DNA of 64,000 bases from Deltaproteobacteria bacterium (GTDB taxonomy: Bacteria; Myxococcota_A; UBA9160; SMWR01). A program made the position numbers and the translations under genes. Positions within the stretch are counted from its first letter, which is position 1. Each line of letters begins with the position of its first letter. Positions 16,794-26,897 of this stretch are shown here, in pieces. Where the stretch lies: positions 28,113 through 92,112 of the forward strand of contig PBYF01000059.1 in assembly GCA_002729515.1 (NCBI GenBank), written 5' to 3'. Under the pieces are notes generated by a model that had not been told where the DNA came from, did not search any database, and saw nothing but the letters and a program-made list of their open reading frames with translations.

Positions 16794-17894
16794 ATGCGCG
16801 CACTGGTGATCGGCGGAACGGGTCCGACGGGCCACTTCATCGTAAACGGACTCCGAGAGCGGGGCTACCGCGTCACCATCCTCCACCGCGGTGAACACGA
16901 AATCCCAGAAATCCCCGAAGACGTCGAACACCTCCACGCCGATCCCTACTCCGAAGAGGCGTTGCGCAAGATCTTCGCCACGCGTCACTTCGATGTGTGC
17001 GTCGCGACCTACGGGAGGCTTCGCGCCACTGCCGCCACCAGCGTCGGGAAGGTCGGCCGCTTCGTGTCGGTGGGCGGCGCGCCCGCCTACCGCGGTTATA
17101 TGCAGCCCGGTCTGTACGATCCGGCTGGCCTCCCGGTCCCGCTCCCCGAGCATGCGCCCCTGGTCGATCGAAAGGAGGAGGACGAAAAGGGCTACCGGAT
17201 CATGCGCAGCGAGCAGACGGTATTCGAATGCCATCCAACGGCGACGCACTTCCGTTATCCGTACGTATACGGCCCTTACCAGCTCCTGCCGCGCGAGTGG
17301 TGCATCGTGAAGCGTATCCGCGACGGTCGCCGCCAGATCGTACTGGCCGACGGCGGGTTGACTCTTCACCACTACGGCTACGCCGCCAACGTCGCCCACG
17401 CCGTACTGCTGGCAGTGGACCGGCCCGAAGCATCCGCCGGACAGATCTACCACTGCGCGGACGAGGAGGTGCTGACACTCGCACAGGTCGTCGAGATCGT
17501 GGCGAGCGCGCTCGGTGCAACGCTCGAGATCGTCTCCATTCCCTGGGAACTCGCCACGCCGGCGCGACCTCTCGTCATGCAACCCCTCAACAGCCACCGC
17601 GTGTTCGACCTTTCGAAGCTCAAGCGCGACCTCGACTACCGGGACGTCGTACCGCCGCGCGAAGCCCTGGGGAAGACCGCGCACTGGCTCATGGAGCACC
17701 CGCCGCAACCCGGCGGGAACGAGGAGCACGCGCTCACGGACCCGTTCGATTACGCGGCCGAAGACCGTTTGATCGAGGCCTGGGAAGAGGCGGTCTCGAG
17801 CTTCCCCGAGATCCGCTTCGAGCCCGAACCCGGATATACCCTCTCCTACAGCGGACCCGGTGGGCGAATACCGAGCGGCACAAAGTTCGACTAA
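16794..17894 (+). CDS. NAD-dependent epimerase/dehydratase (extended SDR) family protein
   Basis: 366 residues from the ATG at 16794. The Rossmann start MRALVIGGTGPTGHFIVNGL (GxxGxxG) binds NAD(P). The usual YxxxK catalytic pair appears as GYRIMRSEQTVFE, so the Lys is replaced by Arg; this occurs in atypical SDRs and may mean altered chemistry. The substrate-side segment has RYPYVYGPYQLLPREWCIVKRI and GLTLHHYGYAANVAHAVLLAVD, resembling sugar epimerases. The C-terminal tail (after 310) is unusual and acidic-aromatic (EDRLIEAWEEAVSSFPEIRFEPEPGY). It is the last gene of the aminotransferase-LuxE-LuxC run, with a 10-nt gap. Its substrate is unknown. Confidence 0.85.
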   Translation: MRALVIGGTGPTGHFIVNGLRERGYRVTILHRGEHEIPEIPEDVEHLHADPYSEEALRKIFATRHFDVCVATYGRLRATAATSVGKVGRFVSVGGAPAYRGYMQPGLYDPAGLPVPLPEHAPLVDRKEEDEKGYRIMRSEQTVFECHPTATHFRYPYVYGPYQLLPREWCIVKRIRDGRRQIVLADGGLTLHHYGYAANVAHAVLLAVDRPEASAGQIYHCADEEVLTLAQVVEIVASALGATLEIVSIPWELATPARPLVMQPLNSHRVFDLSKLKRDLDYRDVVPPREALGKTAHWLMEHPPQPGGNEEHALTDPFDYAAEDRLIEAWEEAVSSFPEIRFEPEPGYTLSYSGPGGRIPSGTKFD

Positions 17895-17983
17895 GCCCCG
17901 GACCTCCGTAAACAACTAGAAATATTGAAGAGATTTCCCTCCCCACCCGATCCGGATGGAATCTAGACCAAAAGAGTCCGATA

Positions 17984-18012
17984 TTTACAGGACTATTTTA
18001 GTCCGATATTCT
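17984..18012 (+). promoter_or_regulatory. suf operon promoter
   Basis: TTTACA (17984-17989) and TATTCT (18007-18012) are separated by exactly 17 bp. The -35 matches the sigma70 consensus at five of six positions and the -10 at four. The regulator operator lies inside the spacer, so binding would block RNA polymerase. The start of transcription would be about 18019, just before the GGAGG (18022-18026) that serves the GTG at 18035. Confidence 0.55.
17990..18004. promoter_or_regulatory. IscR type-1-like operator in the suf promoter
   Basis: GGACTA-TTT-TAGTCC is a perfect inverted repeat. Its core GACTATTTTAGTC fits the published IscR type-1 core GACT-R-WWW-Y-AGTC exactly, with TAT at the expected distance on the right. 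An 11-bp direct repeat, AGTCCGATATT, occurs at 17975-17985 and again at 18000-18010. It is the natural site for the Rrf2 regulator encoded 30 bp downstream. Confidence 0.6.
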
Positions 18013-18034
18013 CGCGGGCTGGGAGGAGCTGCCG

Positions 18035-18499
18035 GTGTTTCGACTCAGCCGACTCTCGGACTACGGCATCGTGCTCATGGCCCACCTGGCCGGTCTCGAT
18101 CGCAACGACCCGCACGCCGCGCGCGAAGTCGCTTCGGCCGCGGGACTGCCTCTGCCCGTCGCCAGCAAACTGCTGAAGGCGCTGACCCGCAAGGGTCTGC
18201 TCGTCTCGCACCGCGGTGCCAAGGGCGGCTACACCCTGGCACGCGGGCCAGAGGAGATCAGCACCGCACAGATGATCACCGCCCTCGAGGGTCCGATCGG
18301 CCTCACCAAGTGCACGGTCCACCCCGGCGAGTGCGCCCAGGAGTCGAACTGCCACGTGCGCGAGCCCTGGCAGCGCATCAACGACGTGGTGCGCACCGCG
18401 CTCTCGGAGGTGAGTCTCGCCGACCTGGCGCAGCCGCCGCGGGCGGAACACCACCCCGAGACGCTGCCCCTGGCGGACGAGCACCGCGGGAGAAGTTGA
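18035..18499 (+). CDS. Rrf2 family iron-sulfur-sensing regulator of the suf operon
   Basis: 154 residues from a GTG with GGAGG 8 nt upstream. The winged helix is clear: [63 protein letters not shown]. Cys93, Cys100 and Cys106 ([15 protein letters not shown]) match the three Cys that hold the 2Fe-2S cluster in IscR and SUF regulators. It heads the suf operon, and an IscR-like palindrome sits in its promoter, so it probably represses the operon when carrying a cluster. The stop is 2 nt before the sufB start. Confidence 0.92.
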   Translation: MFRLSRLSDYGIVLMAHLAGLDRNDPHAAREVASAAGLPLPVASKLLKALTRKGLLVSHRGAKGGYTLARGPEEISTAQMITALEGPIGLTKCTVHPGECAQESNCHVREPWQRINDVVRTALSEVSLADLAQPPRAEHHPETLPLADEHRGRS

Positions 18500-18501
18500 G
18501 C

Positions 18502-20716
<2,215 letters not shown>

Positions 20717-20720
<4 letters not shown>

Positions 20721-22003
20721 GCGCGCTCGACGAAGCTCGAAGCCGCCTGCTGGCACTGCACGAACGGGTCGCCGAGACCGGCCCCGCGTGGCTCGCGCCG
20801 CTGCGCCGGAGCGGCGCCGAGACGTTCGCAGCCGAAGGGCTACCGCACACGAAGCTCGAAGAATGGCGCTACACGAACCTGGCCGGACTGGCGAAGCTTC
20901 GCTTCGACCTGCCCGAGCCCGACCGTACCGCCGTTTCGCGCACCGACCTAGAGACTCTGGCCAGCCCTGTCTTCGCGTGCAGCCTCCACGTCTTCGTGGA
21001 CGGATTCTACGCTCCGGAGCTCTCGGCCCTCGGCGCTCATGTCGAGAACCTCGCCTCCCTCGGCGAGGCACCGGCAGAACTCGGTGCACTCATCGATGGA
21101 AAGCAGCACCCCCTGGCGGCCCTCAACACAGCCCTGCTCGGCGACGGCGCGTTGTTGCGCATTCCGCACGGCGCACGCATCGAGGAGCCGATCCACGTAG
21201 TCTTCGCCGCCACTGGAGCGGTCCGCAGTCCGCGTCTGCTCGTGATCGCCGAGGCCGGAAGCCGGGTGCAGGTGATCCAGGACTGCGTCTCATTGCCGGG
21301 CGACGCCGGCTTCAGCAACGCCGTGACAGAGATCTGCGTCGGGGAGAACGCGCGGGTGGACCTCGTGACCGTGCAACGCGAATCCGACACGGCATTCCAC
21401 GTGTCGAATACGGCGGTGCGCGTCGATCGGGACGGACGTTTCGAGAGCCACGTCCTCACCCTCGGCGGGCAGCTCGTGCGCAACGATCTGTCTCTGACAC
21501 TCGCCGGCGAGGGCAGCGACGCCACCCTGAACGGACTCTTCCTGGGGGCCGGCGAGCGGCTGATCGACAACCACAGCCTCGTCGACCACGCGCAGCCTCA
21601 CGGCACCAGCCGGCAGCTCTACAAGGGCATCCTGGGCGGCGGGTCTCGGGGTGTTTTCCGCGGCCGCGTCGTGGTGCGTCCGGACGCCCAGCACACGAAC
21701 GCCGAGCAGTCGAATCCGAACCTGCTGCTATCGGACAGCGCCGAGATCGACACGAAGCCACAGCTCGAAATCCACGCCGACGACGTCAAGTGCAGCCACG
21801 GCTCGAGCATCGGGCAACTCGACGAGGAGGCTCTCTTCTATCTCCGCTCTCGCGCGATCGACACGGCTGAGGCCCGCGACCTGCTCAGCCGGGGCTTCGC
21901 CCACGAGGTGCTCGGCGCACTGCCGGTCGAAGCCCTTCGCCAAGGGCTCGAGAATGCGCTCGAGCAGACGCTGGCCACCACCACCGGAAGATCCATCTCG
22001 TGA
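20717..22003 (+). CDS. sufD: Fe-S cluster assembly protein SufD
   Basis: 428 residues. SufD is the SufB-like partner in the scaffold. The N-terminal half has LPHTKLEEWRYTNLAGLAKL, a SufD mark. The beta-helix core carries VFRGRVVVRPDAQHTNAEQSNPNLLLSDSAEIDTKPQLEI-type sequence (about 300-350) followed by DDVKCSHGSSIGQLDEEALFYLRSRAI and LSRGFAHEVL. The Cys in KCSHG and the nearby His correspond to cluster-formation residues studied in the family. ATGA overlap with sufC; GTGA overlap with sufS. Confidence 0.96.
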
Positions 22004-23220
22004 GCTTCGACATCGAGGCCGTCCGCAATGACTTCCCCATCTTCGAGCAGACAACACGGGGCAAACCGCTCGTCTTCCTGGACAGCGCAGCAAGCGCCCA
22101 GAAACCGCGCCCCGTGCTCGACGCCATGTGGGAGCTCTACACGACGAGCTACGCCAACATCCACCGCGGCGTCTACGAGCTCTCGGAGCGTTCCACCGCG
22201 GCGTTCGAGGCAAGCCGCGAGAAGGTGCGACGCTTCATCGGCGCCGCAGACGCCCGAGAGATCGTATTCGTGCGCGGAACGACCGAGGCGATCAACCTTG
22301 TGGCCGCCACCTTTGCGCGCGCGCGCGTGGGCTCGGGCGACGAGGTGCTCATCACCCACATGGAGCACCACTCGAATATCGTGCCGTGGCAGCTCCTGTG
22401 CGACCAAGCCGGCGCGCGGCTGCGCGTCGCTCCGATCGACGACCGCGGGGCGCTACAGATGGACGAGTTCGAAAAGCTCATCACCCCGCGAACGAAACTC
22501 GCCGCATTCGCCCACGTGTCCAACGCGCTTGGCACCGTGAACCCCGTGCGTGAGCTGGTAGAGCTGGCGCACCGCGAGGGCGTGCCCGTGCTGGTAGACG
22601 GTGCGCAGGCCGTGCCCCACCAGGCCGTCGACGTCCAAGAACTGGGCTGCGACTTCTACGCTTTCTCGAGCCACAAACTCTTCGGACCCTCAGGCGTGGG
22701 CGTCCTCTGGGGACGCGCCGAGCACCTCGAGGCCATGCCGCCCTACCAGAGCGGCGGCGAGATGGTTCTCACCGTGAGCTTCGAGAAGAGCACCTGGAAT
22801 GACATCCCCCACAAATTCGAGGCCGGCACCCCCGACATCGCCGGCGTCGTCGGCCTCGGCGCCGCCATCGACTACCTGACCGGTCTCGGACTCGACGCCG
22901 TCACCACCTACGAACGCACGTTGCTCGACTACGCCACTCACGCCCTCGAGGCCATCCCCGGGCTGCGCCTCATCGGCACCGCGCCGCACAAGGCCGCCGT
23001 GCTCTCCTTCGCGCTCGACGGGGTCCACCCCCACGACGTCGGAACCATCCTCGACCGCGAGGGGATCGCCGTGCGCACGGGCCACCACTGCGCCCAACCC
23101 GTGATGGAGCGCTTCGGAGTCCCCGCCACAGTGCGCGCCTCGCTCGCTCTCTACAACCGCGAGTCTGACGTGGATGCCCTCGTGTCCGGGCTGCAGCGGG
23201 TACGCGAGGTATTCCGCTGA
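22000..23220 (+). CDS. sufS: Cysteine desulfurase SufS
   Basis: 406 residues, group II NifS-type enzyme that takes sulfur from cysteine as a persulfide. Motifs: FLDSAASAQKPRPVLDAM at the start, IHRGVYELSERST, ITHMEHHSNIVPWQLL with the PLP-stacking His, VDGAQAVPHQAVDV, FSSHKLFGPSGVGVLWG with Lys226 and RTGHHCAQPVM with the catalytic Cys364. Pairing with a SufU gene suggests that the persulfide is handed to SufU as in Gram-positive SUF systems rather than to SufE. GTG start overlapping sufD. Confidence 0.96.
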   Translation: MSFDIEAVRNDFPIFEQTTRGKPLVFLDSAASAQKPRPVLDAMWELYTTSYANIHRGVYELSERSTAAFEASREKVRRFIGAADAREIVFVRGTTEAINLVAATFARARVGSGDEVLITHMEHHSNIVPWQLLCDQAGARLRVAPIDDRGALQMDEFEKLITPRTKLAAFAHVSNALGTVNPVRELVELAHREGVPVLVDGAQAVPHQAVDVQELGCDFYAFSSHKLFGPSGVGVLWGRAEHLEAMPPYQSGGEMVLTVSFEKSTWNDIPHKFEAGTPDIAGVVGLGAAIDYLTGLGLDAVTTYERTLLDYATHALEAIPGLRLIGTAPHKAAVLSFALDGVHPHDVGTILDREGIAVRTGHHCAQPVMERFGVPATVRASLALYNRESDVDALVSGLQRVREVFR

Positions 23221-23666
23221 TGTCGGAGTTGCGAGAGCTGTATCAGACGGTGATCCTCGACCACAACAAGAACCCTCGGAACTCTGGAACGCTCGAGAAA
23301 CCGAGCCACAGCGCGGACGGCAACAACCCGCTCTGCGGTGACGTGATCCACGTGACGCTTCGGGTCGAGGACGACGTGGTGAAGGACCTGCGCTTCGAGG
23401 GTGTGGGGTGCGCAATCTCGACGGCCTCCGCGTCCCTCATGACCCAGGCCGTAAAGGAGCGGTCCGTTTCCGAGGCGCTGGAGCTCTTCGACGACTTCCA
23501 CAAACTGGTGACCACCGATGCGCCCGCAAACGAGACCGAGCTCGGGAAGCTCGTCGTCTTCGCGGGCGTCCGCGAATTCCCGGTGCGCGTCAAGTGCGCA
23601 ACGCTGGCGTGGCATACGCTCAAGAATGCGCTGAAAGGCTCGGACGATGTTGCGAGAACCGAGTGA
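23220..23666 (+). CDS. sufU: SufU-type Fe-S assembly / sulfur transfer protein
   Basis: 148 residues of the U-type family. LYQTVILDHNKNPRNSG opens the protein; metal ligands are Cys39 and Asp41 (NPLCGDVIHV), Cys64 (FEGVGCAISTASASLM) and Cys126 (RVKCATLAWHTL). The insertion typical of SufU between Cys64 and the last Cys (residues 85-118) separates it from IscU. SufU binds zinc and accepts sulfur from SufS. Starts on the last base of the sufS stop and overlaps sufT by 20 nt. Confidence 0.92.
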   Translation: MSELRELYQTVILDHNKNPRNSGTLEKPSHSADGNNPLCGDVIHVTLRVEDDVVKDLRFEGVGCAISTASASLMTQAVKERSVSEALELFDDFHKLVTTDAPANETELGKLVVFAGVREFPVRVKCATLAWHTLKNALKGSDDVARTE

Positions 23667-24000
23667 CGCAGCCGGTGAGGCTGGCGCGCCGGAAGCCGAG
23701 TCCATCCGGGACAAGATCATCGAGGAACTTCAGACCGTCTACGACCCGGAAATCCCGGTCGATATCTACGCGCTCGGGCTGATCTATGACGTGAGCGTAG
23801 ACACGGAAGGCAAGGCCGCGATCCGCATGACCCTCACCACCCCGATGTGCCCGGCCGCCGAGATGCTTCCGCCCGAAGTCGAGACGAAGGCCCGAGCCGT
23901 TCCGGGCGTGACCCGGGTTGAACTCGACCTGGTCTGGGACCCGCCGTGGAGCCCAGCGATGATGTCGGAAGCGGCCAAACTCGACCTCGGAATGGTCTAG
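23647..24000 (+). CDS. sufT: SUF-associated MIP18/DUF59 protein SufT
   Basis: 117 residues. The DUF59 fold is recognised by IIEELQTVYDPEIPVDIYALGLIYDVSV, then MTLTTPMCPAAEMLPPEVE (with the conserved TxPxCP) and VELVWDPPWSPAMMSEAAKLDLG-like C-terminus. SufT acts in maturation or repair of iron-sulfur proteins. The start is inside the end of sufU (20-nt overlap), so translation is coupled. Confidence 0.93.
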   Translation: MLREPSDAAGEAGAPEAESIRDKIIEELQTVYDPEIPVDIYALGLIYDVSVDTEGKAAIRMTLTTPMCPAAEMLPPEVETKARAVPGVTRVELDLVWDPPWSPAMMSEAAKLDLGMV

Positions 24001-24052
24001 GACACTGCTGGCTCTCGGCTTTTCGGTCTTCCTCGTATTCGGTGTCTGCCTG

Positions 24053-25111
24053 GTGCTCGTGGGAGTACACCAGGAGGAACTCGCAGCCGACCTGGGCCTC
24101 GACCTGGCGGGTACCGGGCTCCTAGGGGCGGCGCTATCCCTCGGAATCGGCGTTGGGGTCGCGGGTGCCGGCCCGCTGGCCGACCGTCTGCCGAGACGGC
24201 GGCTATTTGCCGCGGCGGGGCTGCTCGCCGGCGGCTCGCTCCTGAGCTTCGCGCCGGACATGGGCTTCCCGCGCGCCCTGGTCCAGATGGCGGTGGTCGG
24301 AATCGGAATCGGCGCTCTCGAAACCGTGGTCAACGTGGCGGTCACCCAGCGCCACGGCGCAGCGTCGACCCGGCCACTCCTGTTCGTGCACTCCGCCGCA
24401 ACCATCGGCGCCATGCTGACCCCGTTCGCGGTCGCATTGACGCTCCCTGCGTGGACTACGAGCTTTCATGTCACCGGTGCCGCCGCGCTGGTGCTCGCCG
24501 GTGGCGTCCTCTTCTCGGAGCTACCTGCCCCGCCGCCGCGAAAGCCGGGACTCCGCAAGCTGCCGGCGCTCGGCGCGCTACTCCCCTTTCTCGTCATGGG
24601 GTTCGCCTATGTCGGAGTCGAGACGACGCTCACACTCTTCGCAGTTCCCTACGCCCACGAAACGCTGGCGCTGACCGAGGCTCGCGGCCGGGAAGCGATC
24701 GGCATTTTCTGGAGCGGGCTCCTGGCGGCGCGGCTCCTCTTGATGCTGGTTCGCCGGCCGATCGGCGCCGGCTTCCTCGTGGCCTCCGGTCTCGCGGGTG
24801 CCGCCATCGTGTTCGGAGGCATCGGCTGGCAGCTGCAGCGGGTCGAAATCGTCTACGCCGCTGCCGGTCTGGCCATGGGCTTCGTGTTCCCGTTGATGAT
24901 CGCGCTGACTGCGGAGCGTTTCCCCGATGCCCGTGGCACGGCAACCGGCCTAGTCGCCGGGGCGGCCGCCTTCGGCGGCTTCGCTCTCCCGTGGCTCTCC
25001 GGTGTGCTGGGAGACCGCGTGGGCGTGGCACCGGCCCTCGCCGCGCTGGCGCCCTGGTGCCTCGTGGTGGCCTGTGCCGCCGCGCTGACGCAGCGCGGGA
25101 ACCGCGAATGA
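24053..25111 (+). CDS. MFS transporter
   Basis: 352 residues from the first GTG (24053). Helices pair in two halves of the major facilitator fold, with the loop 2-3 motif GPLADRLPRRRLFAAAGLLAGG and a similar GVLGDRVGVAPALAALAPW in the second half. The frame runs upstream without a stop through LLALGFSVFLVFGVCLVLVG, which completes the first membrane helix. The only candidates there are CTG codons at 24005 and 24008, five bases after the sufT stop, so CTG initiation coupled to sufT is possible (finding below). Substrate unknown. It runs with the suf genes but is not a known suf component. Confidence 0.82.
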   Translation: MLVGVHQEELAADLGLDLAGTGLLGAALSLGIGVGVAGAGPLADRLPRRRLFAAAGLLAGGSLLSFAPDMGFPRALVQMAVVGIGIGALETVVNVAVTQRHGAASTRPLLFVHSAATIGAMLTPFAVALTLPAWTTSFHVTGAAALVLAGGVLFSELPAPPPRKPGLRKLPALGALLPFLVMGFAYVGVETTLTLFAVPYAHETLALTEARGREAIGIFWSGLLAARLLLMLVRRPIGAGFLVASGLAGAAIVFGGIGWQLQRVEIVYAAAGLAMGFVFPLMIALTAERFPDARGTATGLVAGAAAFGGFALPWLSGVLGDRVGVAPALAALAPWCLVVACAAALTQRGNRE

Positions 25112-25935
25112 GACGCGTGCTCCTGGCGCTGCTGGGGGGAATCGCAATCCTTGCCGCCGGAGTCGCGATGCGTCGACCGCTCATCGACATGATGCTCTAC
25201 CACCCCATGGCCGGGATCGATCGCGCCCCGGAACGCCTCGGAATCGACGCAGACGAAGTCTTTGTCGTCACCGAGGACGGCGTTCGCCTCCACGCCTACC
25301 ACCTGCAAGCCGAAGGGGCGACGCGGGCGATCCTCTTCCTTCACGGGAATGCGGGAAACGCCGCTCACCGGCTGCCCGACGCCGAGCGCCTGCGCCGCCT
25401 GGGTGCCGACGTGCTGCTGCTCGATTACCGCGGCTACGGCCACAGCGAGGGAAGCCCCAGCGAAGCCGGACTCTACGCCGACGCGAGAGCGGGGCTCGCC
25501 CACCTGACCGGAACACTCGGCTTCGACGAGCAGCGAGTCGCGCTCTTCGGACGCTCGCTCGGCGGGGCGGTCGCCGTAGATCTTGCCCAGGACCGGAAAC
25601 TCGCCGGCATCATCCTGATAAGCACCTTCAGCTCCCTCGCGGATGTCGGATCACGACACTTCACCCCGATCGCCCGGATCTTCGCCGGGCGCGGGTACCG
25701 CGCCGAGGAAAAGATCAAGCGCGTGCGAGCACCGCTTCTCTTCTTCCACGGAGACCGCGACAGAATCGTTCCTTTCGAACTGGGCCAGAGGCTCTTTGCC
25801 GCCGCACCGGAACCGAAGGCATTCGAGACGCTCTCGAACACCGGTCACAACGACATCGTCGAGATCGGCGGCGCAGCGTACTTCGCGCGGATCGGCGCAT
25901 TCCTCGACGGAGTCGCGCCTACCTCCAGCCGATGA
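25108..25935 (+). CDS. Alpha/beta hydrolase (BEM46/DUF1749-like, membrane-anchored)
   Basis: 275 residues from the ATG at 25108, overlapping the transporter stop as ATGA. The N-terminal helix RRVLLALLGGIAILAAGVAM is an anchor or signal. The fold shows AILFLHGNAGNAAHRLPDAE (oxyanion His-Gly), LLLDYRGYGHSEGSPSEAGLYADARA, GRSLGGAVAVDLA (nucleophile elbow GxSxG with Ser in GRSLGG), FFHGDRDRIVPFELG (catalytic Asp) and NTGHNDIVE (catalytic His). The triad is complete. Typical of BEM46-like hydrolases with unknown substrate. Its 3' end overlaps the convergent lipoprotein gene by 17 bp. Confidence 0.9.
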   Translation: MRRVLLALLGGIAILAAGVAMRRPLIDMMLYHPMAGIDRAPERLGIDADEVFVVTEDGVRLHAYHLQAEGATRAILFLHGNAGNAAHRLPDAERLRRLGADVLLLDYRGYGHSEGSPSEAGLYADARAGLAHLTGTLGFDEQRVALFGRSLGGAVAVDLAQDRKLAGIILISTFSSLADVGSRHFTPIARIFAGRGYRAEEKIKRVRAPLLFFHGDRDRIVPFELGQRLFAAAPEPKAFETLSNTGHNDIVEIGGAAYFARIGAFLDGVAPTSSR

Positions 25936-26341
25936 CCCGATAGCCCTGCTGGGCCAGGCAGACGCCCACAAAGCGCGCCTGGATCGGATCGGGGTCGCGC
26001 CAGCGAAAGAGGCCCCGGAAGAAACCCGCGGTCGCTCCCGCTGCCGCTCCGAAGCCCGCGCGGCGTCCCGGGTCGCCCCAGACAGCGCCGCCCGCACCTC
26101 CCACAGCCCCGCCGACGGCGCCACCGGCCGCCGTGGAGCCGGCCGTTTGCAGCGCCGGGTTCCGCTCGAGCCCGTACGACTCCGAAAACGCGATGCACTC
26201 GTCGACGTCTCGCTGCGCGCCGTCCCAGCCCACGGTTTTCAGGGTCTCGTTCGGATAGAGGACCGGCCGCTTCGCGGCACACCCGCCCAGGAGCGCGAGC
26301 GCGGCGAGAAGCCCTGGCAATGCGGACCATCGCAACCCCAT
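25919..26341 (-). CDS. Lipoprotein with a glycine-zipper segment
   Basis: 140 residues starting at the ATG at 26341, with GGAGG four bases upstream. LLAALALLGGC is a lipobox, so Cys21 is likely lipidated. The mature part has DVDECIAFSESYGL and then a Gly/Ala-rich zipper (AAGGAVGGAVGGAGGAVWG and GFGAAAGATAGF), typical of outer-membrane associated Gly-zipper proteins. It ends in VGVCLAQQGYRVIGW, a familiar C-terminal motif of this group. Function is unknown. The 3' end overlaps the upstream hydrolase gene on the other strand. Confidence 0.72.
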   Translation of the reverse strand: MGLRWSALPGLLAALALLGGCAAKRPVLYPNETLKTVGWDGAQRDVDECIAFSESYGLERNPALQTAGSTAAGGAVGGAVGGAGGAVWGDPGRRAGFGAAAGATAGFFRGLFRWRDPDPIQARFVGVCLAQQGYRVIGWR

Positions 26342-26366
26342 CGAACCTCCGAGCAGGGCCAGGGTA

Positions 26367-26831
26367 TCACCCCTCGCCAGGGCCAACGGGACCCCCCATC
26401 AGCACGTGGGTCTCCGTCTGCCCCTCCTCCTCGAACCCGTGACGGGCGTAGAAGTTTCGCGCGGGGTTGCCGCGGAGCACCTGGAGCCGAACCGGCAACC
26501 CGAGTGCCTCCGCCCGCTCCACCACGTGTGCCAAGACACCGGCGTCGACTCCCCGGCGCTGGAAGCGCGGCAGGAGAGCGAGGTTTCCCAGATAGACGTA
26601 GTCGCCACGCTCCTCCCACATGAGAAACCCGGCAGCTTCACCCCGGACGCAGATGATCTGGTAGTCGCGCCAGTCGAAACGCGCATCGAAGAACGCGCGC
26701 TGCTCCGCCTCGGTCGTGCCAAAAACAGCCTCGACGCTGGCGCCCAGCGCCTCCCGCTGGATGCGCCGCAGCAGTTCCACGTCGTCACCGCTTGCCGGCC
26801 TCGACTGGAAACTCAATGGGGCGGAAAACAT
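26367..26831 (-). CDS. GNAT family N-acetyltransferase
   Basis: 154 residues starting at the ATG at 26831 (no strong Shine-Dalgarno). The GNAT fold is seen in YQIICVRGEAAGFLMWEER (strands 2-3), VYLGNLALLPRFQRRGVDAGVLAHVVERAEAL with the acetyl-CoA loop RFQRRGV, and LPVRLQVLRGNPARNFYARHGFEEEGQTETHVLM, the family's N-x-x-A/Y segment. It transfers an acetyl group to an unidentified amine. It is divergent from the 26898 gene with a 66-bp gap. Confidence 0.88.
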   Translation of the reverse strand: MFSAPLSFQSRPASGDDVELLRRIQREALGASVEAVFGTTEAEQRAFFDARFDWRDYQIICVRGEAAGFLMWEERGDYVYLGNLALLPRFQRRGVDAGVLAHVVERAEALGLPVRLQVLRGNPARNFYARHGFEEEGQTETHVLMGGPVGPGEG

Positions 26832-26842
26832 GGAACGCCGTA

Positions 26843-26870
26843 CCGACAGCCCGATGCCAGCTGATACAAT
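26843..26870 (+). promoter_or_regulatory. Promoter of the secreted serine-hydrolase gene
   Basis: CCGACA (26843-26848) and TACAAT (26865-26870) with a 16-bp spacer; the -10 matches the consensus at five of six positions. It ends 27 bp before the ATG at 26898, whose ribosome site is in GGAGATCCCG. Confidence 0.42.
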
Positions 26871-26897
26871 CCGCTCTCCATCACTCCGGAGATCCCG

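Noticed and set aside
13132..17894. A bioluminescence (lux) operon
   Set aside because: luxC- and luxE-like genes are present but no luxA, luxB or luxD; the partners are an aminotransferase and an SDR.
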